A stretch of DNA of 64,000 nt, from positions 1 through 64,000 of the forward strand of contig JAFKHV010000006.1 of the NCBI GenBank assembly GCA_017306715.1, in the 5' to 3' direction. Below the pieces are notes generated by a model. It was not told where the DNA came from. It ran no database searches and saw only the letters and a program-made list of their open reading frames with translations. Shown piece by piece: positions 18,257 through 29,387 of this stretch. The stretch's first letter is position 1, and each line of letters opens with the position of its first letter. The translations under genes were made by a program, and so were the position numbers. Origin of the DNA: Legionella sp. (GTDB lineage: Bacteria; Pseudomonadota; Gammaproteobacteria; Legionellales; Legionellaceae).

Positions 18257-21200
18257 ATGAAGACGATTACATCCGTAAATTAGCACAGAGACTGGGTATC
18301 GCTCCCTCATATTTTAGTGCCTTTCGTGAAGAAGTAATCATTGATAAAAAAATACTGCTGCAATTATTTCATCATTTGGGTCACCCCATACAAACTGAGG
18401 AAGAAGCGCGTAATTATTTGGAACAAGAGTTGCAATCCATCATCGAACCGGTTCTAGTCCTTAAAGCCAATAAAAAAAATCAGCTGCAGCTGCAAAATAA
18501 ACCGGACACATCGGTTAGTCGCATTGAGCTCTACTCCCAACTAGAAAAAAAATCCATTCCCATAAAGCTCAAACTGCGGGAGCACAGTGATCAATTGCAA
18601 GTTATACTACCGCCACTGCCTTTAGGTTACTATGACTGTCGGATTACGTATTCATCCGCACAACAAATACAGACGTTTTTAATCGTCGCTCCTATGAAGT
18701 TTTTTCATCCACCCGAAAAGAAAATAAAAAAATCAGGAGTTTTTGCGCCCTTATACGCACTTCACGACCGCTACTGTATCGGTAATGGTGATTTACACAC
18801 CCTATGCTCACTTGCGGACCTCTTGAGGCCTTTTAATATTTCGGTATTCTCGCTTCTGCCTTTTTTCGCCTCCAACGCCGATACCTTTAGTCCTTATTCA
18901 CCTTTGAGTCGCCTTTTTTGGGATGAGCTCTATCTCGACTTACGACAAACCGGAGCGTTTGATGAAAAAAAATATAATCAGCGTATCCAACAGTTTAATC
19001 AAAGTGAATTCATTGATTATCAGGAGCTTCGTGCCTTTAAACGTGAAATTCTCATGCAGCAATGCATGACTTTTTTTGCCCAGAATTCTTTATCTAAAGA
19101 ATTCCTCCAATTTATCCACGAACACCCAGAAGTCCAACAGTACGCTAAATTTCGTGCGCAGGACGACCAAGTCGAATATCAATATCATTTATTTTGCCAA
19201 TGGCAGTTTGCCCAACAGCTGGGTCAATTAAAAGAACACCTAAATACACAAGAGCAGCAACTTTATCTGGATTTACCCATTGGTAGTCACCCCCAAGGTT
19301 ATGATGTTACCTGTTACCCGGATGAGTTTCTTGCGGGGCTAACTATTGGTGCTGCACCCGATCCCGGATTTCCTGAAGGACAAAATTGGGGCCTACCGCC
19401 ATTTAATCCACAGGGTATGCGTGCACAAAAATATCTTTTTTTTCGGCAAATGCTCCAGAGCATCATGCGCCATGTGGATATGCTACGCATTGATCATGTT
19501 ATGGGGTTAGAACGAATTTATTGTATCCCACAAGGAAATAATGCGGATGAGGGAACTTATCTTTACTATCCAGTAGAGGAGTTGTATGCCATCTTGGCCA
19601 TTGAATCGCATCGACATCAAGTGATTCTTGTTGGAGAAAATTTAGGTACCGTCTCCAAGACTACTGAAGAATTAATGCGACGCTATAAAATGTTTGGTAT
19701 GCACATCCTGCAATATGCTTTAGACAGCAAATTACCCTGGATACCAAAGGATTATCATACTTTAGCCGCGCTTAATACCCATGATATGGCGCCGTTTGCT
19801 CAATACTACGAATCACATCCTGAAAAAATTAGCTCTATACTTAAACAAGTAAAAAATAAAAACATGGATGTTCATCAACTACTGCAACAAAGTCTCGACT
19901 CACTCGCACAAAGTCGAGCTGCATTTTTTATCATTGGTCTGGAAGATTTATGGGGGGAAAAGCGTCCGCAGAATATTCCAGGCAGCACTGAATATCCAAA
20001 CTGGCAAAGAAAATTAATATTTTCCAATGAAGAAATGGTGAATCAACCGGAAGTGAGGCATATTTTGGAAACAATCGCTAAAAAAAGAACCCTATGCGCC
20101 ACCTCTTTGAAAGGGCAAATAACCGAGCAAGACCTCTATCTGTTCAATGAGGGCACACATCATCGACTCTATCAGATTTTAGGTGCGCACCAACATTGTT
20201 GTCAGGGCGTTGAAGGGCTCAAATTTTCAGTATGGGCGCCAAGCGCAAGCTGGGTTTCTGTAATTGGCAACTTTAATTACTGGAATCCGGAGCAACACAA
20301 AATGCATATGCTGGGTAGCTCTGGAATTTGGACAATTTTCATCCCCCATCTAAAGCCAGGAGAGCTGTATAAATTTTATATACAACCCAAGGGACTAGCT
20401 GCAGGTTTTGAAAAAATGGACCCATTCTCGTTCTACCAAGAAATTCCTCCAAAAACTGCCTCCATTGCTTGGGAGTCCAATTATGTCTGGCATGATGAAG
20501 AATGGCTTAAAAATCGGGTTAACCAACAAAAATGGAATACTCCCATTTCCATATATGAAGTTCATTTAGGATCCTGGCGGCGATTACCGGAAGAAGAAAA
20601 TCGTTGGCTCACGTATATTGAGCTCGCTCCTCTTCTTGCGGATTATGTTAAAAAAATGAATTACACACACATCGAACTGCTGCCAATTATGGAGCATCCA
20701 TTTTATGGCTCCTGGGGTTATCAAACCTTAGGTTATTTTGCGCCAACAGCACGTTACGGCACCCCAGACGAGTTTAAATATTTTATTGATTATATGCATC
20801 AGCAGGGAATTGGCATTATTCTAGACTGGGTGCCCTCACATTTTCCTACGGACGGTCATGGTTTAGCTCATTTTGATGGCACTGCACTGTTCGAACATGC
20901 AGACCCACGCCAAGGATTTCATCCAGACTGGAAGAGTGCAATTTTTAATTACGGTCGCCATGAAGTAAAAGCCTTTTTAATCAGTAGCGCCATGTTTTGG
21001 CTGGATCACTTTCACATTGATGGTTTACGGGTTGATGCCGTAGCCTCTATGTTGTACTTAGACTATTCCCGCAGTGACCAAGAGTGGATTCCTAATAAAC
21101 ATGGCAGTAATGAAAATCTCGAGGCCATTGATTTTTTGAAAGAATTAAACACAGTTCTTTATGAGAACTTCCCTGGTATTCAAATTTATGCCGAAGAATC

Positions 21201-21996
21201 AACAGCTTGGCCTAAAGTCTCCCGTCCTGTTGATTGGGGTGGCTTAGGTTTTGGGTTCAAATGGGATATGGGCTGGATGCATGACACGTTAAATTACTTT
21301 AGCCGTGATCCGATTCACCGCTGCCATCATCAACAGCAGTTAACCTTTCGTATGATTTATGCCTTTGATGAAAATTTCGTACTCTCCTTATCCCATGACG
21401 AAGTCGTTTATGGTAAACGCTCACTCATTGAACGTATGCCTGGAGATTATGCAGCCAAATTTAACAATTTAAAACTTCTTTATGGCTATATGTTTGGGCT
21501 TCCAGGTAAAAAACTGATGTTTATGGGCACTGAGTTTGCCCAGTTTAATGAATGGAATCATGACTCAAGTCTGGATTGGCATCTCTTGAACGAACCGTCG
21601 CATCAATTTATGCAGCAGTGGGTTCGTGACTTAAATAAACTCTATGTACACGAGTCTGCACTCTATGAATACGATTGTGAGCCTAAAGGATTTTCATGGA
21701 TATCAGGTGATGATGCACAGAATAGTGTCTTTGCTTTCTTAAGAAAATCGTCCCAAGGGGAATGCATTCTTGTGGTTCTTAATTGCACGCCCGTGATGCG
21801 TAATCACTATCGCCTGGGTGTGCCCCATACAGGAACATGGCAACTTATTGGCTCAAGTAATGCCACCTGTTATGGTGGCACTGGAAGTGAGTTGGCTGTG
21901 TGTTCGACACAACCGCAACCTGCTCACAATCATTCACATTCACTCACTTTGGACTTGCCAGGATTATCGGCACTTTACTACAAATGGACAAATTAA
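18253..21996 (+). CDS. malQ-glgB: 4-alpha-glucanotransferase / glycogen branching enzyme fusion (MalQ-GlgB)
   Basis: One 1247-residue frame carries two complete enzymes. Residues about 1-610 are a GH77 amylomaltase with [10 protein letters not shown] (nucleophile D414), GENLGTV (acid/base E462) and NTHDM (D511). From about 620 a GlgB follows: [38 protein letters not shown] (CBM48), then GH13_9 with GLRVDAVAS (D928), YAEES (E981) and [10 protein letters not shown]. MalQ disproportionates malto-oligosaccharides; GlgB makes alpha-1,6 branches. Both sets of catalytic residues are intact. The start ATG at 18253 overlaps the treS stop (ATGA); an open frame upstream to 18214 is not needed. The GlgB part lacks the extra N1 domain of the E. 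coli enzyme. Confidence 0.93.
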
Positions 21997-23771
21997 ATCG
22001 AACTTTAGGCGTCAATCGCCAACTAGATGGAACCTATGAATTCCGGGTGTGGGCGCCTCACGCTAAGAATGTTACGGTGGAAATCATAAATTCCCGGGAA
22101 AATAAATTGTTCCCCATGACGGCTGAAGAAGATGGGTATTTTTATTTAAAAACTGCCGAGGTCAGTGCGGGTAATCGCTACTATTACCATCTGGACAAGG
22201 GGCGCTATGCAGACCCGGCGGCGGATTATCAACCTGAGGGTCCAGCAGGTCCTTCAGAGATTGTTGATTTTCCACTCGAAATATCCACTTTAAACCGCCC
22301 TTTTAGCACTTATATCATTTATGAATTGCATGTCGGGACTTTTAGTGAAGATGGAACTTTTGCGGGCGTTATTCCTCATCTGGATGAACTGCAGGCATTA
22401 GGAATTACCGCTATTGAGATCATGCCCGTTGCACAATTTTCCGGCGCAAGAAACTGGGGTTATGACGGCGTGTTGCCTTATGCTGTACAAAATACTTATG
22501 GTGGTCCCCTGGGACTTAAAGAGCTCGTTGCCGCGTGTCATCAGCGCGGTTTGGCCGTCATTTTAGATGTGGTCTACAACCATATAGGTCCCGAATATAA
22601 TTATTTAGAACAATTTGGCGATTATTTTACAGACAAGTATCATACCCCCTGGGGAAAAGCACTGAACTTCGATGACCGGAATTGTCATCATGTTCGCCGT
22701 TATTTTATTGAAAATGCACTACATTGGTTTCAGCATTATGGAATTGATGCATTACGTCTAGATGCGTTACATGCCATCGTTGATGATTCGGCCTACCCCT
22801 TTCTCGAGCAGTTATCGGATGCGGTGAAGGCATTAGGAAAGGCTCATAATCATGAGTTTTATTTAATTGCAGAAAGCAGTGCCAATGATACACGCCTCAT
22901 TCGCAGCAAGAGTCAGGGCGGCTTTGCGCTCAATGCTCAATGGAATGATGAGTTTCATCATGCGCTACACACTTTATTAACGGGCGAGCAACACTCGTAT
23001 TATCAGGATTACGGACATCTTCACCATTTTGCGAAAGCCTATGCTCAAGGCTATGTGTACAGCGGCGATTATTCAAAATTTCGGAATCGTCCACATGGTG
23101 TAAGTTCGAAAAATATTCCAGCGCGTCAATTCATAGTCTTTATGCAGAATCACGATCAAATCGGCAATCGCCCTTGGGGCGACCGTTTAAGTACTCATCT
23201 TGACGAACGACAAATCCGGCTTTATCTAGCGTTATTGCTATTCTCGCCTTATATTCCAATGATTTATATGGGCGAAGAGTATGCCGAAACTGCGCCCTTT
23301 CTCTATTTTACCAGTCACGATAGTGAGGAACTTAATCGCCTAGTGTATGAGGGTAGAAGCCGCGAATTTTCCTTCATCGGTGACCATCTCCCTAATCCCC
23401 ACGATGAAGCCGTATTTAAAAAATCCGTTCTTAACCATACATTAAAAAAAGAGGAAAAACATGCACGCATCTGGAGCTACTGTCAAGAAGCGATTCGTTT
23501 AAGAACAACTCACCCCGTACTCAGTACACTGACAAAAAAAGGCATGAAAGTACGCCAGCATCATGGTTTGCTCTTTATTCATCGTCAACACCAAAATGAG
23601 GCCATTGAGATGATTGTCAATATAAGCCCTCACCCTGTACCTGCTCGCTCACAATGGATCAAACCCTCATGGTTTTTAACCTGGGACTCCAATCCAGAAG
23701 ACTATGACAAAGATACCATTGCTCCTTTTACCCTCTTACTTTACACCCGGAGGCTCAATCATGACGAATAA
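21984..23771 (+). CDS. treZ: Malto-oligosyltrehalose trehalohydrolase
   Basis: TreZ releases trehalose from malto-oligosyltrehalose. The protein (595 residues from the ATG at 21984) has the family layout: a short N-terminal CBM48-like domain ([17 protein letters not shown]), the GH13_10 barrel with [41 protein letters not shown] (nucleophile), [12 protein letters not shown] (acid/base) and [16 protein letters not shown], then a small beta domain. The frame is open to 21900 inside glgB, but the internal ATG gives the normal N-terminus and overlaps the preceding stop by 13 bases. It works with TreY, two genes downstream, to turn glucan into free trehalose. Confidence 0.95.
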   Translation: MDKLNRTLGVNRQLDGTYEFRVWAPHAKNVTVEIINSRENKLFPMTAEEDGYFYLKTAEVSAGNRYYYHLDKGRYADPAADYQPEGPAGPSEIVDFPLEISTLNRPFSTYIIYELHVGTFSEDGTFAGVIPHLDELQALGITAIEIMPVAQFSGARNWGYDGVLPYAVQNTYGGPLGLKELVAACHQRGLAVILDVVYNHIGPEYNYLEQFGDYFTDKYHTPWGKALNFDDRNCHHVRRYFIENALHWFQHYGIDALRLDALHAIVDDSAYPFLEQLSDAVKALGKAHNHEFYLIAESSANDTRLIRSKSQGGFALNAQWNDEFHHALHTLLTGEQHSYYQDYGHLHHFAKAYAQGYVYSGDYSKFRNRPHGVSSKNIPARQFIVFMQNHDQIGNRPWGDRLSTHLDERQIRLYLALLLFSPYIPMIYMGEEYAETAPFLYFTSHDSEELNRLVYEGRSREFSFIGDHLPNPHDEAVFKKSVLNHTLKKEEKHARIWSYCQEAIRLRTTHPVLSTLTKKGMKVRQHHGLLFIHRQHQNEAIEMIVNISPHPVPARSQWIKPSWFLTWDSNPEDYDKDTIAPFTLLLYTRRLNHDE

Positions 23772-26115
23772 ATATCTGTGTATCCATGGCCACTTTTATC
23801 AGCCTCCACGAGAAAACCCCTGGCTTGAAGCCATTGAATATCAAGACTCAGCCAAACCCTTCCATGATTGGAACGAGCGCATTATGGATGAATGTTATGA
23901 GCCTAATGCGAATTCACGAATTCTTGATCACGAAAAAATTATCGCCATCGTCAACAACTACAGCAAAATAAGTTTTAACTTTGGCCCCACCCTCTTGTCC
24001 TGGATAAAAGACAATAACCAAAGACTCCTGGAGGAGATTATTGAGGCCGATGTACAAAGCCAAGAAGCCTATGGCGGTCATGGGAATGCTATGGCACAAG
24101 CGTATAATCATATGATCCTCCCATTGGCCAACAGGCGAGATAAATACACCCAAATTTATTGGGGCATTAAAGATTTTGAGCATTATTATCATCGTAAACC
24201 CGAAGGTCTATGGCTTGCTGAAACTGCAGTGGATTTGGAGTCACTCGACCTTATGAGTGAACTGGGCATCAAATTTACCATTCTTGCGCCAAACCAATTT
24301 AAAGAAGCCCGCGCACTTGAGTCCAATGAGGCGGATGCCTCATTCTATCCAGGACGTCCTTATCTACAAAAACTCCCCTCCGGGCGTTCGATTGTCCTTT
24401 ATTTTTATGATGGTGAAGTGTCCCAGGCAGTTGCTTTTGAACGACTCCTAAATCAAGGGGAACATTTAGCGCAGCGATTGTTACATCGTTTCGATGGGAT
24501 TGAAGAGGATAATTACCTCGTTCATATCGCGACTGATGGCGAAACCTATGGTCATCATCATCGTTTCGGCGATATGGGTTTAGCTTATGCATTACACTTG
24601 ATTGAACAAACCCAAGAGGTGCAGCTAACAAATTATGCACAACATATGGAACTACAAAAGCCTGAATATTCTGTTGAAATTCATGAAAACTCCTCCTGGA
24701 GTTGTGCTCATGGCGTTGAACGATGGCGCAGTAATTGTGGTTGTAATAGCGGCGGCACACCCTGGCATCAAGAATGGCGCAAACCCCTTCGCGAAGCTTT
24801 AGATGAGTTACGTGATCGCTTAATTCCCGTATTTGAGGAACAGCTAAACCCATTGCTCAAAGACCCCTGGCAAGCCCGTAATGATTATATTGAGGTCATT
24901 CATAACCGTGATTTATTGGACCAATATCTTGAAAAGCATGCGCAACGCCGACTCCAAGAAGAAGAAAAACAACGTGTGCTCAAGTGGATGGAATTACAAC
25001 GGCATGCGATGCTGATGTATACCAGTTGTGGATGGTTCTTTGATGAATTATCCGGTATCGAGACAGTGCAAATTCTAAAATATGCAGGGCGCGTTATTCA
25101 GCTAGCCCATGAATTAACCCAACAAGACTTTGAAGCAACTTTTTTAGAGAAATTAGCGCGTGCGCCTTCAAATATAGAAGAACATCAAAATGGTAAAGTC
25201 ATTTATGAAAAATTTGTGAAACCTTATGCCATTAATTTAAAAAAAGTTGCCGCACATATTGCCGCAAGCTTGCCCTTTATCGCGGCAGATGAAAAAAATG
25301 AAGTGTATGCGTTTAGTTATGCGTTAACCGATACCCAAAGCCTTGCATCGGGTAAATCCAAATTAATGACGGGACATATGGATATCACGTCCAAAATTAC
25401 TCTTGAGCAACTGTCAGCAAATTTTGTAGTCTTTTACAATGGTGATCAAAATCTAATCTCTGCAGTCATTGAACCGCAAGAGAACTTTAATGAATTAGTG
25501 ACGATTTTTCAGGATGCATTTAATCAAGGCGACACCTTTACCTTACTTAATCTGTTCAAAGAACATTTTGGTGACCACACTATCTCTTTGGCTGATTTAT
25601 TCTTCGATATGAAGATGAAAATCATGAATGATATCGTGGCGAATTCAGTAACCGAAAAAGAAATGAATGATCAGTATTTCCTGGAAAATAATCTTCCTAT
25701 TTTAGACTTCATGAAATCCAATCAGCTCATTATCCCTGAAGTATTTCAGTTAATCCTAATTTTCCACATTAATAAGGGAATTATTCGCGAGTTAGAAAAA
25801 GAAACGCCTGATTTGACTACTCTTAATTCGCTTATTGAACGCGCTGAAAAATTTAATATTAAATTGGAAGAAGACGCTATTGGTTATGCACTAAGTAACC
25901 TATTAAAAAAACAAGCACAAATTTTGGAACAGGATGAAGTCAGTGAAGAGCAATTTTTACAACTTTTTGAGCTTTTGCAATTTATGAAAAAACTGCCTTG
26001 GGATGTCAACTTTTGGCTGATTGAAAATAAGATTTTCAAACTGCTTACCCAATCGGCGAATGATGCACCCGCTTTAAAGCAAATAGCAGAGCTATTACGT
26101 TTGGAGGTGAGCTAA
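23761..26115 (+). CDS. Glycoside hydrolase family 57 protein with DUF3536
   Basis: The 784-residue product starts [20 protein letters not shown], the hallmark of GH57 amylase-like enzymes. Further motifs are EPNANSRIL, NFGPTLLSWI, GLWLAETAVDLESLDLM (probable nucleophile region) and ATDGETYGHHHRFGDMGLAYA (probable acid region). After about residue 320 a long helical DUF3536-type region follows. GH57 enzymes cleave or rearrange alpha-glucans; this subfamily is rarely characterised, so hydrolase, amylopullulanase-like or transferase activity are all possible. Its place between treZ and treY suggests it trims or debranches the polymer before conversion to trehalose. A CGGAGG ribosome site inside the end of treZ supports the ATG at 23761 (11-base overlap). 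Confidence 0.9.
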   Translation: MTNKYLCIHGHFYQPPRENPWLEAIEYQDSAKPFHDWNERIMDECYEPNANSRILDHEKIIAIVNNYSKISFNFGPTLLSWIKDNNQRLLEEIIEADVQSQEAYGGHGNAMAQAYNHMILPLANRRDKYTQIYWGIKDFEHYYHRKPEGLWLAETAVDLESLDLMSELGIKFTILAPNQFKEARALESNEADASFYPGRPYLQKLPSGRSIVLYFYDGEVSQAVAFERLLNQGEHLAQRLLHRFDGIEEDNYLVHIATDGETYGHHHRFGDMGLAYALHLIEQTQEVQLTNYAQHMELQKPEYSVEIHENSSWSCAHGVERWRSNCGCNSGGTPWHQEWRKPLREALDELRDRLIPVFEEQLNPLLKDPWQARNDYIEVIHNRDLLDQYLEKHAQRRLQEEEKQRVLKWMELQRHAMLMYTSCGWFFDELSGIETVQILKYAGRVIQLAHELTQQDFEATFLEKLARAPSNIEEHQNGKVIYEKFVKPYAINLKKVAAHIAASLPFIAADEKNEVYAFSYALTDTQSLASGKSKLMTGHMDITSKITLEQLSANFVVFYNGDQNLISAVIEPQENFNELVTIFQDAFNQGDTFTLLNLFKEHFGDHTISLADLFFDMKMKIMNDIVANSVTEKEMNDQYFLENNLPILDFMKSNQLIIPEVFQLILIFHINKGIIRELEKETPDLTTLNSLIERAEKFNIKLEEDAIGYALSNLLKKQAQILEQDEVSEEQFLQLFELLQFMKKLPWDVNFWLIENKIFKLLTQSANDAPALKQIAELLRLEVS

Positions 26116-28350
26116 ATGCATCAACCTCTTGCTACTTATCGCGTGCAATTGAACAAGCATTTTCAATTGCGCGATGCACTTAATTTGCTTCCTCATCTTC
26201 AAAAACTCGGCATCAGTGATGTTTATTTATCGCCTATTTTGACGGCAAATCCTGGCAGTATGCACGGTTATGACGTTACCGACTACACTCAAATCAATCC
26301 TGAAATTGGAGGCATGGAGGATTTTATTGCATTCTGCGAAACGGCAAAAAGCAAAGGCATCAGCGTCATTGTGGACATTGTGCCCAATCATATGGCGGCA
26401 ACTGAACATAATCCGTTTTGGGTTGAAACCTTAAAGCTGCGGCAAGATAAGAACGGACTCTTTGATATTAACTGGGAGGAATCTAATCCAGAGAAAATAG
26501 TTTATCGACGCTTTTTCGATATCAATGAATTAGTCTGTTTGCACGCGGAAAACGAAAAGATCTTTTTAAAAACACATCAAATTTACTTTGAACTCATTAA
26601 ACGCGGTCTAATCCAAGGACTGCGGATTGATCACATTGATGGTCTACGCAATCCTACAGAATATTTAAATCGCCTAACCGCTCAAGTGGGTGAGCATATT
26701 TATGTAATCGTTGAAAAGATTCTGGGCTTTCAAGAGCAGCTACTGCCACAATGGCCTATAGCGGGCACTACAGGTTATGACTTTATGAATCATAGTAATC
26801 AATGGTTTATCTATCCCACAGGGTTAGAATATATACGCACGCACTATGAACAACAAATACTCATGGATAAGACCATCGAACACGTGCTTGCAGATAAAAA
26901 GGAACAAGTAATCGATTTACTTTTTCCACAAGAATTCAAAAGATTAGTCGCCAAATTAGCAACAATTACTGAGCAAACAAAAGAAAGCGTAGAGCGGGTA
27001 TTACGCAGCTTTGCAAAACGTTTCCCCATCTATCGAACTTATTTTGCTAAGGGCTATAAAGACCCGCAGGGACAACAATTGGTCGAAAAACTGTTGCAAT
27101 CTATGGCGCAGGATGGTTATGAAATATCACATAAAATTCATGCGCTTTTGACCGCGACCAAACCACTGACACCGGATGAAGCATCCTGGTTGAGTGATTG
27201 GCAGACCTTCACCGGTCCCCTTATGGCGAAGAGTTTCGAGGATACCTTTTGTTATAATTATTACCCCTTGGTCGCGCTCAATGAAGTCGGAAGTTCCCTT
27301 GAATTTTTTTATAAGGCTGGCGATACCGAACATCTACATCGTTATCAGCAGTTGAAAAATACAACCCGCCCTTTTGCCCTTAATGCCACCTCTACCCATG
27401 ATTCTAAAAGAAGTGAAGATGCACGTAGTCGTCTCAATGTTTTGTCCGAGTGCGCATCTGAATGGGTTGCCTTAGTCTCAGGTTGGATTACACGCTACAG
27501 TATTGGGAAAAATCAAATTAGCCAGCAACCGGCACCCGATGCCGTTGACGAGTGGATACTCTATCAATCCCTTTTGAGTATCTGGCCAGTAAATCAACCC
27601 GCACAGGTACTTCAAGACCGCATCCAAAATTTTTTGCTGAAAGCAATGCGTGAACGCAAAGTGCAAACCAATTGGTACCAACCTGATGCAAGCTATGAGC
27701 AGGCGGTGCACCATTTCGTACAAAAGTTGTTTCATGATAAATCCTTTTTGCAAGAGATGACGGAATTTACTGATAAAGTTGCTTTTTACGGTGTATATAA
27801 TTCCATCTCACAGTTGGTCCTTAAAATTACAAGCCCAGGGGTTCCTGATTTTTACCAAGGAACTGAGCATTGGACTTTTACACTTGTTGATCCCGATAAT
27901 CGTAACGCTATTGACTATACACAATTTACTGCGGCCTTAACGAATCCAGAATTAAACCTGACGTTTTCTGAGGGTAATCTTCAGCAGTTAAAAACAAACT
28001 GCTGTGCTAAGTTATTGCATTTACGCAAGAAATATCAGGAACTATTAACGGGTCATTATGAAGCAGTCCCATGCTTAGGCCCATTGCATGAGCATGCAAT
28101 CGCTTACACTTGCGGCAATGCTCAGCGAAAAATCCTGGTGCTGACTTTGCGTTGGTTTACAAAATTACTGCAGCCTCATGAGGATTGGCACGCGCAATTA
28201 TGGGGTAATGAGTCTCTACTTCTGCCGTTTGATCAGGTAAAAATTTATGATTTAATGACTGATAATTCTTGGGAACAAAAAGAGGCGAGGCTTAAAATCG
28301 CGCCTTTGTTAGCCAACCATCCATTTGCTATTTTATTATTAGAAAAATAA
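26116..28350 (+). CDS. treY: Malto-oligosyltrehalose synthase
   Basis: TreY converts the reducing-end glucose of a malto-oligosaccharide into an alpha,alpha-1,1 (trehalose) linkage by intramolecular transglucosylation. The 744-residue protein has the family N-terminus ATYRVQLNKHFQLRDAL, then YLSPILTANPGSMHGYDVTDY, IVDIVPNHMA, GLRIDHIDGLRNP (nucleophile), VIVEKIL (acid/base), IAGTTGYDFMN and ATSTHDSKRSEDAR. It starts directly after the GH57 stop (TAAATG), with GGAGGTGAG as ribosome site inside the previous gene. It is the last gene of the operon; a strong terminator begins seven bases after its stop. It is somewhat shorter than many TreY proteins, with no missing catalytic motif. Confidence 0.95.
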   Translation: MHQPLATYRVQLNKHFQLRDALNLLPHLQKLGISDVYLSPILTANPGSMHGYDVTDYTQINPEIGGMEDFIAFCETAKSKGISVIVDIVPNHMAATEHNPFWVETLKLRQDKNGLFDINWEESNPEKIVYRRFFDINELVCLHAENEKIFLKTHQIYFELIKRGLIQGLRIDHIDGLRNPTEYLNRLTAQVGEHIYVIVEKILGFQEQLLPQWPIAGTTGYDFMNHSNQWFIYPTGLEYIRTHYEQQILMDKTIEHVLADKKEQVIDLLFPQEFKRLVAKLATITEQTKESVERVLRSFAKRFPIYRTYFAKGYKDPQGQQLVEKLLQSMAQDGYEISHKIHALLTATKPLTPDEASWLSDWQTFTGPLMAKSFEDTFCYNYYPLVALNEVGSSLEFFYKAGDTEHLHRYQQLKNTTRPFALNATSTHDSKRSEDARSRLNVLSECASEWVALVSGWITRYSIGKNQISQQPAPDAVDEWILYQSLLSIWPVNQPAQVLQDRIQNFLLKAMRERKVQTNWYQPDASYEQAVHHFVQKLFHDKSFLQEMTEFTDKVAFYGVYNSISQLVLKITSPGVPDFYQGTEHWTFTLVDPDNRNAIDYTQFTAALTNPELNLTFSEGNLQQLKTNCCAKLLHLRKKYQELLTGHYEAVPCLGPLHEHAIAYTCGNAQRKILVLTLRWFTKLLQPHEDWHAQLWGNESLLLPFDQVKIYDLMTDNSWEQKEARLKIAPLLANHPFAILLLEK

Positions 28351-28356
28351 ATAAAC

Positions 28357-28386
28357 ACGTGCAGTAAATACTGCACGTTCTTTTTA
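28357..28386 (+). terminator. Rho-independent terminator of the glgE-treY operon
   Basis: A perfect 10-bp inverted repeat (28357-28366 with 28369-28378) is followed by TCTTTTT. The T-run reaches the stop codon of the convergent effector-like gene at 28384-28386. It marks the end of a transcript of about 15 kb. Confidence 0.85.
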
Positions 28387-29331
28387 CATAATGGAACATC
28401 GACGATGAGCAGCACTCTGCTCCAGTTTCACTTCGCGATTAGCCTCTTCAGAGTTGTTAGGAAAAAATTGAATAGATACGTTTGTCGATGAAGATTTCAT
28501 CGAAAAGTGATTACTTTCCAGTTCTTCCATTAAATGACGCCCCTGATTTGCAGTCACATATTCTTGATAAAGTCGAGTTAGTTGAGCTTTCTTCTTCTCA
28601 AAATCAAATTCAAAATCTGAATCAATTGTGGAATCAGATACAGACATTATTGAATCGCGGATGAAAGTCTGTAAATCCAGGGTCACCTCGTTTCTGACAT
28701 CCTCAACTTTTACAATGCCACCTGGTGTATTAGCCAATAAACTCATAAACTCCTCTTTTTTCTCCTGATTGAGCTGAGAAAATAGATAATTCATGAGCTG
28801 CACATAGACTGGTTTTCCACGTCTCACTAAAGATAATCCCAAACCAAGAGACTCACTTAAGCGAGATCCCTCATAAGACTGTGTCAGTATAAAGTAAATT
28901 TTGAGATAATCTTGGGCATTTAAATACGGAGCTAACTTATTATGCACTAATTTAAATAATCCTGTCTCTCCAATTTCACCCAAAAACTCAAGTAAGGTAT
29001 TTTCTTGATATCGCTGTAAGTCAACTCGCAGGTCCAAGAGTTCCTTGCTTGATAAAAGTTCTATACCTGCTTGAATATAAACACGTAGTTTTTTCAAGCA
29101 CGTATTAATTTCTTCGATTGCTAGTTTCTGAGGATGAGTTATTTTAAAGCAAGTAAGCTCATTTTTATCAACAACAAGACGACTTAACTCATAAATTAAT
29201 ACGATGAGAGGATGTGCGTCAGATAATTCAGACTCTCCTGATGCAGCCATTCCCATCCAGTTTTTACCGTCCTCTATATTTTTGCACGCCTGTAGATAAC
29301 CTGATTGATTTAGTTCGACTCGTGATTCCAT
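28384..29331 (-). CDS. Effector-like protein ending in a CaaX prenylation box
   Basis: The 315-residue protein (ATG at 29331; an upstream in-frame start at 29367 adds a hydrophobic stretch absent from its paralogue) is mainly helical. It shares a core with the adjacent gene at 29388: NTLLEFLGEIGETGLFKLV, SYEGSRLSESLGLGLSLVRRGKPVY. It ends HRRCSIM. Cys-Ser-Ile-Met at the exact C-terminus, preceded by basic residues, fits a eukaryotic CaaX box of the farnesyl type, as used by several Legionella effectors (for example AnkB) that exploit host prenylation. An acidic E-rich stretch (SEEANREVKLEQ) just before it resembles the E-block of Dot/Icm substrates. No enzymatic domain was recognised. Effector status is inference. 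Confidence 0.6.
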   Translation of the reverse strand: MESRVELNQSGYLQACKNIEDGKNWMGMAASGESELSDAHPLIVLIYELSRLVVDKNELTCFKITHPQKLAIEEINTCLKKLRVYIQAGIELLSSKELLDLRVDLQRYQENTLLEFLGEIGETGLFKLVHNKLAPYLNAQDYLKIYFILTQSYEGSRLSESLGLGLSLVRRGKPVYVQLMNYLFSQLNQEKKEEFMSLLANTPGGIVKVEDVRNEVTLDLQTFIRDSIMSVSDSTIDSDFEFDFEKKKAQLTRLYQEYVTANQGRHLMEELESNHFSMKSSSTNVSIQFFPNNSEEANREVKLEQSAAHRRCSIM

Positions 29332-29387
29332 AATAAATACCTGTAAAAAAAAATACGATATTATCATTATTTGAACATGGTGATCAA

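Noticed and set aside
24299..24853. 184-codon open frame on the minus strand
   Set aside because: It lies wholly inside the GH57 gene, which has clear family motifs throughout. The antisense product is His/Arg-rich and matches nothing.
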